Assembly: GCA_016789265.1 (NCBI GenBank)
Contig: JAEUQK010000009.1
Span: forward strand, 1 to 64,000
DNA length: 64,000 bases
From: Blastocatellia bacterium
Lineage (GTDB): Bacteria; Acidobacteriota; Blastocatellia; Pyrinomonadales; Pyrinomonadaceae
Direction: 5' to 3'
Shown here in pieces: positions 35,990 through 45,042 of the stretch. Position numbers and translations under genes: made by a program. The notes under the pieces were generated by a model. It saw only the letters and a list, made by a program, of their open reading frames with translations, had not been told where the DNA came from and ran no database searches. The stretch's first letter is position 1, and the number at the start of each line of letters is the position of its first letter.

Positions 35990-36270
35990 TTTCTAGACCC
36001 GCTAAAAACGTGAGCGTCCGAATCAATGATCCCTACGATGGTGCAATCGGTCGGGGTTTCATCTCGCTTGAATGGGAAAGAAGCCTCTTTGCCGCGGCAC
36101 CAGAAGACTAGTTCTCCCTCGCCAGCCCCAACCGCATCGAGGGCGATCTGAGGACTTCCCTTCGGTTTTAGGTCGGCATCCAGCGTCTGCACAAGCAGGA
36201 ACTTTCGCCCGTTCAGCGATTCGTTCTTTACCGTGGAAACCACTGTGCCGATCACTCTGGCGATCTGCAT
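35983..36270 (-). CDS. microcompartment vertex protein (BMC-P, EutN/CcmL family), copy 2
   Basis: 95 residues. Starts QIARVIGTVVSTVKNESLNG and ends TDCTIVGIIDSDAHVF, the family pattern. The central segment (FWCRGKEASFPFKRDETP) carries more charge and aromatics than in the other copies. Directly abuts the DoxX gene, whose stop is next to this start. Confidence 0.93.
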   Translation of the reverse strand: MQIARVIGTVVSTVKNESLNGRKFLLVQTLDADLKPKGSPQIALDAVGAGEGELVFWCRGKEASFPFKRDETPTDCTIVGIIDSDAHVFSGSRKS

Positions 36271-36666
36271 TTATTTACCCAAGCGTTTGTAATTTGCAAT
36301 TGCGATAGCAAGGAAACACGCGATCAGAAGTACGCTGTATTTCATTCCGCCAGTGCCCGCTCCGACCACAAACCATCCCTGTTTCCAGTGCACCATCGCA
36401 ATGCCGGTTCCCAACTCGATAGCAAACAAGACCGCGATGGTCCAGGTGTAAAACCCGACCGCGAGAAGCACGCTGCCGACCAATTCGAAAAGTGTAATTG
36501 CCCAGGCTGCGTAGAATCCGAGCGGGATTCCCTGTGAACCAAGGAAACCGCCAAGATCATCAACCGTACCGTTGCTGATCCGTGCAGCGCCATGAACAAA
36601 CATCAATGATGCGAGAACGACCCGCAAAAAAAGCAATGCTTTGGCCTTGTTATCGCCCATTCGCAC
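36271..36666 (-). CDS. DoxX-family membrane protein
   Basis: 131 residues, four membrane helices (about 9-26, 48-68, 73-92, 107-125). Family features: LLFLRVVLASLMFVHGAARI, FYAAWAITLFELVGSVLLAVG. The start is GTG 36666 (three bases after the upstream BMC-P gene) or ATG 36660. DoxX proteins are tied to thiosulfate:quinone or sulfur redox chemistry in a few cases, mostly unknown. An integral membrane protein among shell genes is unusual, and its spacing shows cotranscription. Confidence 0.85.
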   Translation of the reverse strand: MRMGDNKAKALLFLRVVLASLMFVHGAARISNGTVDDLGGFLGSQGIPLGFYAAWAITLFELVGSVLLAVGFYTWTIAVLFAIELGTGIAMVHWKQGWFVVGAGTGGMKYSVLLIACFLAIAIANYKRLGK

Positions 36667-36669
36667 TCA

Positions 36670-36939
36670 CTATTGAATAAAGTCGATTGTATCGATCACA
36701 CCAATGATCGCTGAATCTACAGGGCAATCCTTGTTGCCCTCCGCCATCCGTGCCGATGATCCGCCGACGACGATGACCTTTTCGTGAAAGCCTGCTCCTA
36801 CGGTGTCGACAGCGACGACGTAGCCGCTCTGGTCAGAACCGTCCAGGTTGATCGGCTTGACTATGAGCAGCTTTTTGCCTTGAAGGCGTTCGTCCTTTTG
36901 AGTTGAGACGACGGTTCCTAAGATGCGTCCAATGATCAT
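36670..36939 (-). CDS. microcompartment vertex protein (BMC-P, EutN/CcmL family), copy 1
   Basis: 89 residues. MIIGRILGTVVSTQKDERLQG at the N-terminus and DSAIIGVIDTIDFIQ at the C-terminus are diagnostic. This is the shortest and most canonical of the three copies, with VDTVGAGFHEKVIVVGGSSAR in the middle. Confidence 0.95.
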   Translation of the reverse strand: MIIGRILGTVVSTQKDERLQGKKLLIVKPINLDGSDQSGYVVAVDTVGAGFHEKVIVVGGSSARMAEGNKDCPVDSAIIGVIDTIDFIQ

Positions 36940-37012
36940 AACCAGCGGTAAGCGGTTTGCGGCCAGCGATCGGCTTCAGCTTTGGCGAAGACCTTCCATT
37001 GTCCGCTATCCG

Positions 37013-37291
37013 CTATTTCATAACTACCGGCAGCCTTTCATCGACGCTCGAATGCGGACGCGGGATCACATGAACACTGACAAGTTCGCCAACACGTCGG
37101 GCTGCGGCTGCACCGGCGTCCGTAGCCGCTTTGACCGCGGCAACGTCGCCGCGAACGATCGCGGTAACAAAGCCGGCCCCGATCTTCTCGTAGCCGACAA
37201 GCTGAACGTTTGCAGCCTTTACCATTGCGTCGGCGGCCTCGATCATTGCTACGAGACCTTTGGTCTCCACCATTCCTAATGCTTCCTGCAT
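37013..37291 (-). CDS. microcompartment shell hexamer protein (BMC-H)
   Basis: 92 residues, one BMC domain, forming the hexagonal facets of the shell. [19 protein letters not shown], the hexamer-interface Lys in [19 protein letters not shown] and [16 protein letters not shown] are standard. The pore loop lies in the segment after EKIGAG. It is the only BMC-H in the cluster and there is no BMC-T. Confidence 0.96.
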   Translation of the reverse strand: MQEALGMVETKGLVAMIEAADAMVKAANVQLVGYEKIGAGFVTAIVRGDVAAVKAATDAGAAAARRVGELVSVHVIPRPHSSVDERLPVVMK

Positions 37292-37412
37292 TATTCGCTT
37301 CTCTCCTGGAAATTCTGGGTTAGAAAACTTCTACGATTTTGAACTGCATTCGCCTAAAGTGCAAATGTGTCCCACTTGCACATATTCGCATTGGAGAATG
37401 TGTCTCGGACCG

Positions 37413-38216
37413 TTAGTTGTTAAGCGACTGCGCCTGCACCAAAAGGTCGATCAGTTCTTCACGGGAAAACGAGATCTTCTGGCCATTCGATTCAGCCGAA
37501 ATCGGATACTTAACATCAAGATCGCACGAGATATTTGCCTCGTGAAGGTATCCGCAAGCCTGGCAGCGGGCGTTTTGACCCAAGAAGCCGGCCTTTTCCC
37601 GGATGTTAATGAGCTTTTCTATAGCGTCCTTTGGAAGATCGTTCGCACCGCCCAACGCTTTAGCGAGGATAGCGATCTTCGCAGTATGTTCCAGGGTTTC
37701 AAGCCGGTCGTACGCTTGCCAAAGATGTTCGCCGTATGCAACGGCACCATGATTCGCCATCAAAAGCGCATTGTGATGCGGCACATACGGCTTCATTGCC
37801 TCCGTCAGCTCGTCGGTTGACGGCGTACCGTAATCGGTAAGCGGCACACAACCGAGCGTCAAGATGACTTCGGAGAGGATCGGTTTGTCGATCGCGATAC
37901 CGGCAGCCGAAAAAGCCGTCGCGTGGGGTGAATGGGCGTGGCAGACAGCATGAATGTCGGGCCTCATCTTGTAGATCAGCAGATGCATCGCCAATTCAGA
38001 CGAAGCTCGCTTGTCCGACAACGGCTTACCGTCCATGTCGGTCAGAGCAAGACAATCCTCGGTCATCCGGCCCTTTGAGGTCATCGTCGGCGTCGCCAGC
38101 ACGGTATTTTCATCAAGCCTGATACTCACGTTGCCGTCAAAAGCGACGACATGGCCGCGATCGTAAAGGAGCTTTCCGACCTCACAAATTAGTTTTCTGG
38201 CATTTGACTCGTCCAT
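37413..38216 (-). CDS. class II aldolase/adducin family protein, probable microcompartment cargo
   Basis: 267 residues from ATG 38216 (MDESNARKL); the frame is open eight residues further. Zn-dependent aldolase of the L-fuculose-1-phosphate type: GNVSIRL, SKGRM, SSELAMHLLIY, zinc-site HAHSPHATAF and a third His in ANHGAVAYG. After the aldolase domain (to about 215) there is an extension with Cys-x2-Cys...Cys (ARCQACGYLHEANISC), and a C-terminal amphipathic helix after a linker (SREELIDLLVQAQSLNN) that looks like an encapsulation peptide. In the Planctomycetes-Verrucomicrobia BMC type, such an aldolase splits fuculose- or rhamnulose-1-phosphate into lactaldehyde and DHAP. It heads the shell cluster. 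Confidence 0.85.
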   Translation of the reverse strand: MDESNARKLICEVGKLLYDRGHVVAFDGNVSIRLDENTVLATPTMTSKGRMTEDCLALTDMDGKPLSDKRASSELAMHLLIYKMRPDIHAVCHAHSPHATAFSAAGIAIDKPILSEVILTLGCVPLTDYGTPSTDELTEAMKPYVPHHNALLMANHGAVAYGEHLWQAYDRLETLEHTAKIAILAKALGGANDLPKDAIEKLINIREKAGFLGQNARCQACGYLHEANISCDLDVKYPISAESNGQKISFSREELIDLLVQAQSLNN

Positions 38217-38289
38217 AAAAGAAGAACCACAGGTTAACACAATGCGATGAAAGCGTTAACCTGCGGTCATTTTTGGAGCAAAAAATTGT

Positions 38290-38631
38290 TTACTGAGCGT
38301 GAGGATTTCTCGGACGCTTTGCCGGAGGCGGCGGAGGCGGAGGAGCCTCCACATTCACTTCAGGAACAATGAATTTCAGGTTCTTGAAATCGGCGTCAGC
38401 CGCTTCGCGGCGAAGCTGGTCCACCTCTTCACGCAACTGGTCTCTTTCCTGTCTAAGGCTTTCGTACTCAAAATACATCGCCCTCTTGTGTTCACGACAG
38501 CGTTTGCCCCTGCCTTCGCCGCTGGAGAAACTCGGCGCCGCGATCGGCACAAATATGCTCGCTATCAAAAGACCGGCGGCAAATGTAAGCAGGAATGGCA
38601 CGACTCGTTTAAAAATCGAAAGGTAGGACAT
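38290..38631 (-). CDS. membrane-anchored coiled-coil protein
   Basis: 113 residues. One N-terminal membrane helix (about 10-33), a coiled coil (about 50-82, YFEYESLRQERDQLREEVDQ), and a Pro-rich end (APPPPPPPAKRPRNPHAQ). The type is common in Blastocatellia. It lies 73 bases upstream of the aldolase and could be cotranscribed with the BMC genes, but nothing shows a functional link. Confidence 0.7.
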   Translation of the reverse strand: MSYLSIFKRVVPFLLTFAAGLLIASIFVPIAAPSFSSGEGRGKRCREHKRAMYFEYESLRQERDQLREEVDQLRREAADADFKNLKFIVPEVNVEAPPPPPPPAKRPRNPHAQ

Positions 38632-38846
38632 CTATACACCTCTAAAAACTTCTTGAGACTGTTTACGTCTGTCTGATGAATTCGGTTTCACGCGGGTTGC
38701 AATTTTCGCGGCGAGATCCGAACTGATCGGTTTTTCTATGTTATCGTTTTTCGCGTTGGGCGAAAAGCTTTTTCTGTTTTGAAATACCATTTCGAGCGAA
38801 AAATATTTCGATTTTGCCCTTACGGAAGTTTTGATTTACAATTTGT

Positions 38847-38862
38847 GTTTCACGTGTGAAAC
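38847..38862. promoter_or_regulatory. inverted repeat resembling a split parS site, just before ruvA
   Basis: GTTTCAC and GTGAAAC flank a central GT and end one base before the ruvA ATG. Consensus parS has the same arms fused (TGTTTCACGTGAAACA), so this site is two bases too long for ordinary ParB binding. Confidence 0.35.
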
Positions 38863-38863
38863 G

Positions 38864-39475
38864 ATGATCGCATTCCTCTCGGGAAAACTACTCGAAAAAC
38901 ACGCAAACTCGGTGATCGTCGATGTCGGCGGTGTCGGCTACGAGGTTTCGATACCGCTTTCGACCTTTTACGAGTTGGGCGAGGTCGGCTCGGAAGTCCA
39001 GCTTCGCATTTACACCAATGTCCGTGAAGATGCTATACAGCTTTTCGGTTTTAAGACGGTCCGCGAACGCGAGCTTTATCTGAAGCTGATCTCTGTTCAG
39101 GGGATCGGCGCCAGATCCGGCATCGCGATGCTCTCCGGAATGAATGCTGACGAGATCATTGCCGCCATACGTACTGAGAATCTTGCAAAACTTACCGCGA
39201 TCCCGGGTGTCGGCCGAAAGACGGCCGAACGCCTGGTGATCGAACTCCGCGACAAGGTCAGCGATCTTGCTGATGGCGTTTCAGCCGGGGCGTCGATGCA
39301 AGCGGTTGCAGGGGTCGGAGGCGACGGCGTTGTCGATGACACTCTTTCGGCGCTTGTAAATCTCGGTTACCAAAAGAACGCTGCTGAAAAGGCGATTCAG
39401 CGATCACTTCAAGACGGTGTTGAGGCCAACGTGAAGAAACTGCTTAAAGCCTCGCTTCAGCGACTTGCGAAGTAG
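38864..39475 (+). CDS. ruvA: Holliday junction branch migration protein RuvA
   Basis: Tetramer that binds four-way junctions and recruits the RuvB motor. 203 residues. ATG 38864 gives the canonical MIAFLSGKL start; the open frame extends 11 residues upstream. OB-fold domain I (1-65), two HhH motifs in domain II (LISVQGIGARSGIAML and LTAIPGVGRKTAERLVIEL), a flexible linker, and domain III (ALVNLGYQKNAAEKAI). ruvC is not adjacent; ruvB follows after one gene. Confidence 0.96.
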   Translation: MIAFLSGKLLEKHANSVIVDVGGVGYEVSIPLSTFYELGEVGSEVQLRIYTNVREDAIQLFGFKTVRERELYLKLISVQGIGARSGIAMLSGMNADEIIAAIRTENLAKLTAIPGVGRKTAERLVIELRDKVSDLADGVSAGASMQAVAGVGGDGVVDDTLSALVNLGYQKNAAEKAIQRSLQDGVEANVKKLLKASLQRLAK

Positions 39476-39491
39476 CTCGACCGTCAATTTA

Positions 39492-40253
39492 ATGCTGGAG
39501 ATCCTAGAACACATCAAGCATGATATTTCACGGCTCGACCGTAAGGCAGTTATTGCTCTGATTTATGCGGCTTTCGGACTGACCTGCATTTACTATCTGA
39601 AGAACCAGGAAGCGATCGCAAATGTATTGACCGGTACTCGTTTGGAGCAATTTGGAGATCGAATTGCGAACTCGCCGGACAACAATCTTCCCGGGCTTAC
39701 ATGGTGGGTCGGCGTGGTAACGGTATTTTACTTCGTGATCCCGGCGATCGGCATCAAGCTTTATTATCGCGAAAAGCTCTCGGATTATGGGCTGAAGCAC
39801 GCGATCGAGCCGGGCTTTGGAAAGCTGCTCGCAGCATGTATTGCCGTTATGCTGCCATTGGTCTATTGGATGTCAACGACTTACGGATTCTCTGCAAAAT
39901 ATCCGTTCCTTCGCATCTACAATGGCGAATCGTTCGCGGGTAAAACGCTCCTGATCTGGGAGCTGATATACTTCATTCAGTTTTTCGGGCTGGAGTTTTT
40001 CTTTCGCGGGTTTTTGGTCCACAGCCTGAAGAGGTCGTTGGGCTTGTACTCAATATTCGTGATGACCGTGCCGTATTGTATGATCCATTTCAGCAAACCG
40101 CCGGCCGAAACGATCTCGGCTATCGTTGCCGGGGTCTTCCTTGGATGGCTTTCTTACAAGAACGGCAGTATTTGGTTGGGATTGATACTTCACTGCACAG
40201 TGGCGTTCTCAATGGATATTTTGGCGCTTTGGAACAAGGGCCTTTTGTTTTGA
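39492..40253 (+). CDS. CPBP-family intramembrane metalloprotease-like protein
   Basis: 253 residues, about seven membrane helices. Motif 1 is seen as GLEFFFRGFLVHSL (only the second Glu of the usual EExxxR), motif 2 as YCMIHFSKP and motif 3 as LGLILHCTVAFSMD with the His. The missing first Glu casts slight doubt on activity. Start ATG 39492; a TTG at 39465 would overlap ruvA. It lies between ruvA and ruvB in one transcription unit. Confidence 0.85.
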   Translation: MLEILEHIKHDISRLDRKAVIALIYAAFGLTCIYYLKNQEAIANVLTGTRLEQFGDRIANSPDNNLPGLTWWVGVVTVFYFVIPAIGIKLYYREKLSDYGLKHAIEPGFGKLLAACIAVMLPLVYWMSTTYGFSAKYPFLRIYNGESFAGKTLLIWELIYFIQFFGLEFFFRGFLVHSLKRSLGLYSIFVMTVPYCMIHFSKPPAETISAIVAGVFLGWLSYKNGSIWLGLILHCTVAFSMDILALWNKGLLF

Positions 40254-40314
40254 TCTCTTTACGGGTCTCTAAGTTTGTGCGTGAGTATCTTTTCCGCGCA
40301 GAGCAAACCATACA

Positions 40315-41352
40315 GTGATAGAAGCCACCGGAATAAGTATTAGAGACGAAGATCTCTCGCCCGAGGAAAAACGCTTTGAGGCGACCTTGAGGCCTGCGCA
40401 ATTGTCTGAGTATATCGGGCAAAAGAAGGTCAAGGACAACTTGCGCGTGTTCATGAAAGCGGCGTTAAAGCGTCGCGAGGCTCTTGATCACGTTTTGCTC
40501 ACGGGCCCGCCCGGGGTCGGGAAGACCACACTTTCTAACATCGTCGCCAATGAGATGGGTTCGACCCTTAAGACGACCGCCGGCCCGATCATCGAAAAGG
40601 CGGGCGACCTCGCCGCAATTCTCACTAATCTTGAAGAAGGAGATGTGCTTTTTATCGACGAGATCCATCGGCTGAACCCCGCGATCGAAGAGATCCTGTA
40701 CCCCGCGATGGAGGATTACAACCTCGATATAATGATCGGCCAGGGCACGGCTGCAAGATCGATAAAACTCGAGCTGCCTAAATTTACTCTGGTCGGCGCA
40801 ACGACGCGTCCGGGCTTGATAACTGCACCGCTTCGCGGCCGTTTCGGGATAATCTTTCACCTTGATTTTTATGGGATCGAAGAATTGAAACAGATCGTGG
40901 AACGATCGGCGGGAATTCTTAACGTCGAGATAGACCCGACCGGGTCTAACGAGATCGCTCGCCGTTCGCGCGGTACGCCTCGCATCGCAAATCGACTGCT
41001 TCGCCGTGTCCGAGACTATGCTGAGGTCGATCATGACGGCGTCATCACCGGACACGTCGCAAATGACGCGCTTAACCGTATGGAGGTCGACACTTACGGC
41101 CTCGACGAGATGGACCGAAAGTTTTTGATGACCATTATCGAGAAGTTCGACGGCGGACCTGTCGGCCTTAGCACTCTATGTGCTTCCCTTCACGAAGAAA
41201 AGGACTCGATCGAGGAGATAATTGAGCCCTATTTACTACAGATCGGCTTCCTAAATCGCACTCCGCGCGGCCGCATGGCCACACGGCTTGCCTACGAGCA
41301 TTTTGGATTGGAGAGTGGCACGACCTTGAGCGCTCCGCCACTTTTCGAATGA
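40315..41352 (+). CDS. ruvB: Holliday junction branch migration helicase RuvB
   Basis: Hexameric AAA+ motor of the RuvAB complex. 345 residues, starting with [22 protein letters not shown], Walker [10 protein letters not shown], Walker [11 protein letters not shown], sensor I VGATTRPG, arginine-finger region PLRGRFGI and the winged-helix end ([31 protein letters not shown]) are all present. Confidence 0.97.
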   Translation: MIEATGISIRDEDLSPEEKRFEATLRPAQLSEYIGQKKVKDNLRVFMKAALKRREALDHVLLTGPPGVGKTTLSNIVANEMGSTLKTTAGPIIEKAGDLAAILTNLEEGDVLFIDEIHRLNPAIEEILYPAMEDYNLDIMIGQGTAARSIKLELPKFTLVGATTRPGLITAPLRGRFGIIFHLDFYGIEELKQIVERSAGILNVEIDPTGSNEIARRSRGTPRIANRLLRRVRDYAEVDHDGVITGHVANDALNRMEVDTYGLDEMDRKFLMTIIEKFDGGPVGLSTLCASLHEEKDSIEEIIEPYLLQIGFLNRTPRGRMATRLAYEHFGLESGTTLSAPPLFE

Positions 41353-41368
41353 TCAACTCAAAACTAGA

Positions 41369-41428
41369 ACAGGATAAACAGGATATTTGATCGATCGATC
41401 AGCATCCGGTTTATCCTGTATATCCTGT
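41369..41428. terminator. long inverted repeat between convergent ruvB and gyrA
   Basis: The 17-base arms ACAGGATAAACAGGATA (41369-41385) and TATCCTGTATATCCTGT (41412-41428) match at 16 of 17 positions, with a 26-base loop containing GATCGATCGATC. Each arm is itself a tandem ACAGGATA-like repeat. It is placed to act as a bidirectional terminator, although T-runs are short. Confidence 0.6.
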
Positions 41429-41443
41429 CTAATTACCTGCTGA

Positions 41444-43987
41444 CTACTCCTCTTCCTCCGCGTCGCTGGCAAGCAAAGAGGCACTTACGACCAGGTCGTC
41501 GTCGCCGCATTTGATAAGCGTGACCCCTTGCGCCGAACGGCCCGTTTCGCGGATCTTGTCCACACCCAGGCGAATTAGTTTCGCTTGCTGAGTGATGATC
41601 ATGATCTCGCTTTCGTCTTCGACCGGGAAGGCCGCAACCACTTTGCCGGTCTTATCGGTCGTTTTCATATTGATAACGCCGACACCGCCCCGTTTTGTCA
41701 ACCGATAACTGCTCACAAGCGTCTGTTTGCCAAAGCCCTTCTCCGATATCGAAAGCACCTTTTCCGTGCCTTCCTGTGATACCGCACTTACCGAAACGAC
41801 CTCGTCGCCTTTTCTTAGATTTACACCGCGAACACCGCGCGCTGCGCGTCCCATTGGACGAACATCAGATTCATTGAAGCGAACCGCCATACCATCACGC
41901 GTTGCAACAAAGATCTGCATTTTGCCGTCGGTTCTTATCACGTCTAGCAATTCATCGCCTTCGTCGATATTGATGGCATTGATCCCGGTCGCGCGAATGT
42001 TTTGGAAATCCGACAAGGACGTCTTTTTGATCACTCCTTGTTTGGTGACAAAGGTTAGATAAATTTCCTCGCCAAAATCCCGAACCGGCATGGTCGCAAC
42101 CAGTTTTCGTTCGCCGGAAAGCTGTACCAGATTGACCACAGCCTTTCCGCGAGCCGCTGCGGCAGCTTCCGGTATCTCGTGAACTTTGATCTTGAACACC
42201 TGTCCGTCATCTGTGAAGATCATCAAATACGCATGCGTTGACGCCACGAACAAATGCTCGACGAAGTCGTCATTCTTCGCGGTCGCGCCAAGACGGCCTT
42301 TGCCGCCGCGTCCCTGGCGTGAGTACGTCGAGACCGGAGTACGTTTTATATAACCTGCCTTTGTTACAGTTATCGCTACGTCTTCGTCCTTGATCAGGTC
42401 TTCGATCGAAAGCTCGACACCGGCATCAACGATCTCGGTACGCCGTGCGTCCCCGAACACCCTTCGAACTTCCAGCAGTTCATTTACAATTACGTCCCTG
42501 AGAACGCTTTCATTGTTCAGAATGTTTTCAAGCTCCGCGATGAGTTTGATGATCTGTTCGTATTCATCGAGGATCTTTTGCCGCTCTAGAGCTGAGAGCC
42601 TGCGAAGCTGCAGGTCAAGGATAGCCTGGGCCTGGATCTCAGAAAACTGAAGGCTTCCGACGACCTTTCGCAGGTCCTTGAGGAAAGCGTCCTCTGCTTT
42701 GCCGCCCGTGATGCCCTTCCACTTCTTGACCTCGTCAAGCGTCGCAAAATTTGCGGTCAACCAGGATCTCGCCTCATCGACCGAACGTGAATTGCGGATC
42801 AGCGGAATTATGTAGTCCAAGGCGTCGATCGCTTTGTTCAAGCCCTCCAAAATATGGGCACGGGCTTGAGCTTTGCGAAGTTCGAATTCGGTTCTCCTTC
42901 GGACGACCTCGCGTCTGAACTCGATGAAATGTTCGAGCATTTCTTTCAAGTTAAGAAGTTTCGGCTGTCCGCCGACGATCGCGATGTTGATTATCCCGAA
43001 CGAGGATTGCATCGGGGTCAGCTTGAACAATTTGTTCAAAACGACCTGGGCGACCGCGTCGCGCTTCAATTCGATGACCAAACGCATTCCTTCGCGGTTT
43101 GATTCGTCGCGAATGTCCGAAATGCCGTCAAGTCGTTTTTCCTGGACCAACTCCGCGATCTTCTCGTGAAGTTTCGCCTTATTGATCTGAAACGGGATCT
43201 CGGTCACGACGATAGCGTCGCGTTCGCGTTCGCCGCGTCCGATGCGGTCGATCGCAGCCCGAGCACGCATCTGTATGACGCCGCGTCCGGTTCGATAGGC
43301 CCGATGGATCTCTTCTCGCCCGTATATGAATCCGGCCGTCGGAAAATCGGGCCCCGGAACTATCTTGATCAGCTCGTCAATGGTCGTCGCCGGTTTCCGT
43401 ATCAAAGCGATCGCGGCGTCCAGAACCTCGGTAAGATTATGTGGCGGGATCTTTGTCGCCATTCCGACAGCGATCCCTTCCGAACCGTTCAGGAGCAACA
43501 GCGGTACTTTGGTCGGTAAGACCACGGGTTCGCGAAGACGGTCGTCGTAGTTCGGCTGAAAATCGACGGTTTCCTTTTCAATGTCTGCAAGCACCTCGTC
43601 GGTCAGCTTTTCAAGCCGGACCTCCGTATATCGCATCGCGGCCGGGTTGTCGCCGTCAACCGAGCCGAAGTTGCCTTGACCGTCGATCAGGGTATAACGC
43701 ATCGAAAAATCCTGCGCCATACGCACGATCGAATCATAGATCGCGGAATCGCCGTGGGGATGATATTTACCCATCACGTCGCCCACCGGACCGGCAGACT
43801 TTCGATATCCTTTGTTAGAAGTGTTCCCGGACTCGTACATTCCGTAGAGAATTCTGCGGTGCACTGGTTTTAGTCCGTCTCGCACATCCGGAAGTGCCCG
43901 GCCGATAATGACCGACATTGCGTAGTCCAGATAGGACCGACGCATTTCGTCCTCAATATTTATTTGATTGCGTTCGACAAGATCCAT
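41444..43987 (-). CDS. gyrA: DNA gyrase subunit A
   Basis: Breakage-reunion subunit of the type II topoisomerase that supercoils DNA. 847 residues. Catalytic Tyr120 in [10 protein letters not shown]. The quinolone-resistance region reads [10 protein letters not shown], keeping Ser81 and Asp85, so no target mutation is present. The C-terminal beta-pinwheel has a variant GyrA box, QGRGGKG (E. coli QRRGGKG), which keeps the Gly/Lys core needed for DNA wrapping, supporting gyrase over topoisomerase IV. An acidic C-terminal tail is short. gyrB is not nearby. Confidence 0.96.
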   Translation of the reverse strand: MDLVERNQINIEDEMRRSYLDYAMSVIIGRALPDVRDGLKPVHRRILYGMYESGNTSNKGYRKSAGPVGDVMGKYHPHGDSAIYDSIVRMAQDFSMRYTLIDGQGNFGSVDGDNPAAMRYTEVRLEKLTDEVLADIEKETVDFQPNYDDRLREPVVLPTKVPLLLLNGSEGIAVGMATKIPPHNLTEVLDAAIALIRKPATTIDELIKIVPGPDFPTAGFIYGREEIHRAYRTGRGVIQMRARAAIDRIGRGERERDAIVVTEIPFQINKAKLHEKIAELVQEKRLDGISDIRDESNREGMRLVIELKRDAVAQVVLNKLFKLTPMQSSFGIINIAIVGGQPKLLNLKEMLEHFIEFRREVVRRRTEFELRKAQARAHILEGLNKAIDALDYIIPLIRNSRSVDEARSWLTANFATLDEVKKWKGITGGKAEDAFLKDLRKVVGSLQFSEIQAQAILDLQLRRLSALERQKILDEYEQIIKLIAELENILNNESVLRDVIVNELLEVRRVFGDARRTEIVDAGVELSIEDLIKDEDVAITVTKAGYIKRTPVSTYSRQGRGGKGRLGATAKNDDFVEHLFVASTHAYLMIFTDDGQVFKIKVHEIPEAAAAARGKAVVNLVQLSGERKLVATMPVRDFGEEIYLTFVTKQGVIKKTSLSDFQNIRATGINAINIDEGDELLDVIRTDGKMQIFVATRDGMAVRFNESDVRPMGRAARGVRGVNLRKGDEVVSVSAVSQEGTEKVLSISEKGFGKQTLVSSYRLTKRGGVGVINMKTTDKTGKVVAAFPVEDESEIMIITQQAKLIRLGVDKIRETGRSAQGVTLIKCGDDDLVVSASLLASDAEEEE

Positions 43988-44225
43988 GTTATTTTATTCG
44001 GCGGGAGCCTAAAGGCGCCCTGTTTTGATGCTTGGAATGACTTCTCGTAGCAGTTATAAAAAATGCTGGAAAATTTCCTTAGTTGGTGCTATTCTTAATT
44101 TTACAGGCGGACAGCCTGTTTAGCAACTCACACTCCTTGCGAGAGTCCTCGCTAACTTTTCCCGTTCAATTTGTTTGCCAAATACCTAAATCCCCTCTAG
44201 ATCTCGTCTTCTGGATACGACGCAA

Positions 44226-44981
44226 ATGTCCTCAACTGTAATTAACAAAGACAATCGAAGGATACAACGATACTCACTTTCCTTGCCCGCGCGGGTCGAG
44301 GTGAGAATCGATAACAACTTCTCCTGGAACGAGATAACTCGCCTCGAGGACGTATCGGCTTTTGGCGCCGGAATGAACCTCAAGAGGCCGGTAAAACGAG
44401 GGAGGTTGCTCGTGATCAGCGTGCCGATGCCTCGCCAGCTTCGATGTTACGATTATCTCGAGCCACAGTATCGGATCTGGGGGCTGGTTCGTCGCTGTGT
44501 CGCCATTGGTGACAATCCGCAGGCGGAAACTTACGCCATTGGAATTGCGTTTATCGGCAAGAATCCGCCTACCTCTTACCAGGACAATCCTGCAAAACTT
44601 TACGACCTTTCCGAAAGGGAGGACGGCGGGCTGTGGCAGCTTAGAGAGGCCGACACGATGCCGGACGAGAGCGATCTTCCTGCCTACCTTAGGCGACATA
44701 CAAGATTCGCAATTCCCGAGTCACTCTTGCTCGAAATGCTCGATGAGAATGGCGACGTCATCGCAAGCGAGGTCAGTGTAACAGAAAACATCAGTGTCGG
44801 AGGTGCCGCCGTTTTTACGTCGTTCGACATAAGTAACGGTGCGTTTTTGAGAGTAAAAAGCGAGCGTCATGACCTCTCGATCATCTCTATTGTCCGAGGC
44901 CGGCATGTTGGCCCGGACGGAATTGTCCGTCTCCACCTAGAATTTATCGATCACCTCTATCCGCTCGAAGGTATCGAATAA
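44226..44981 (+). CDS. double PilZ-domain protein, both c-di-GMP motifs intact
   Basis: 251 residues, cytosolic. Two PilZ domains: domain 1 has RxxxR in DNRRIQRYSLSL and DxSxxG in LEDVSAFGAGM; domain 2 (from about 155) has RxxxR in LRRHTRFAIPE and NxSxxG in TENISVGGAAVF. Both can in principle bind cyclic di-GMP. The first is interrupted by a conserved insert (LRCYDYLEPQYRIWGLVRRC...GIAFIGKNPP). A paralogue follows 58 bases downstream. No output domain is present, so it is likely an effector or adaptor. Confidence 0.85.
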   Translation: MSSTVINKDNRRIQRYSLSLPARVEVRIDNNFSWNEITRLEDVSAFGAGMNLKRPVKRGRLLVISVPMPRQLRCYDYLEPQYRIWGLVRRCVAIGDNPQAETYAIGIAFIGKNPPTSYQDNPAKLYDLSEREDGGLWQLREADTMPDESDLPAYLRRHTRFAIPESLLLEMLDENGDVIASEVSVTENISVGGAAVFTSFDISNGAFLRVKSERHDLSIISIVRGRHVGPDGIVRLHLEFIDHLYPLEGIE

Positions 44982-45042
44982 CCCTTGATCGGCCACCCGG
45001 TCATGATCCCTACCTACCAAATCTTGCCTCTCGGAGGAATTG

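Noticed and set aside
38847..38862. True chromosomal parS site
   Set aside because: The two half-sites are two bases too far apart; no parAB, gidB or dnaA is near.
41444..43987. ParC instead of GyrA, or quinolone-resistance mutation
   Set aside because: A GyrA-box variant is present in the C-terminal domain and the Ser81/Asp85 pair is wild type.
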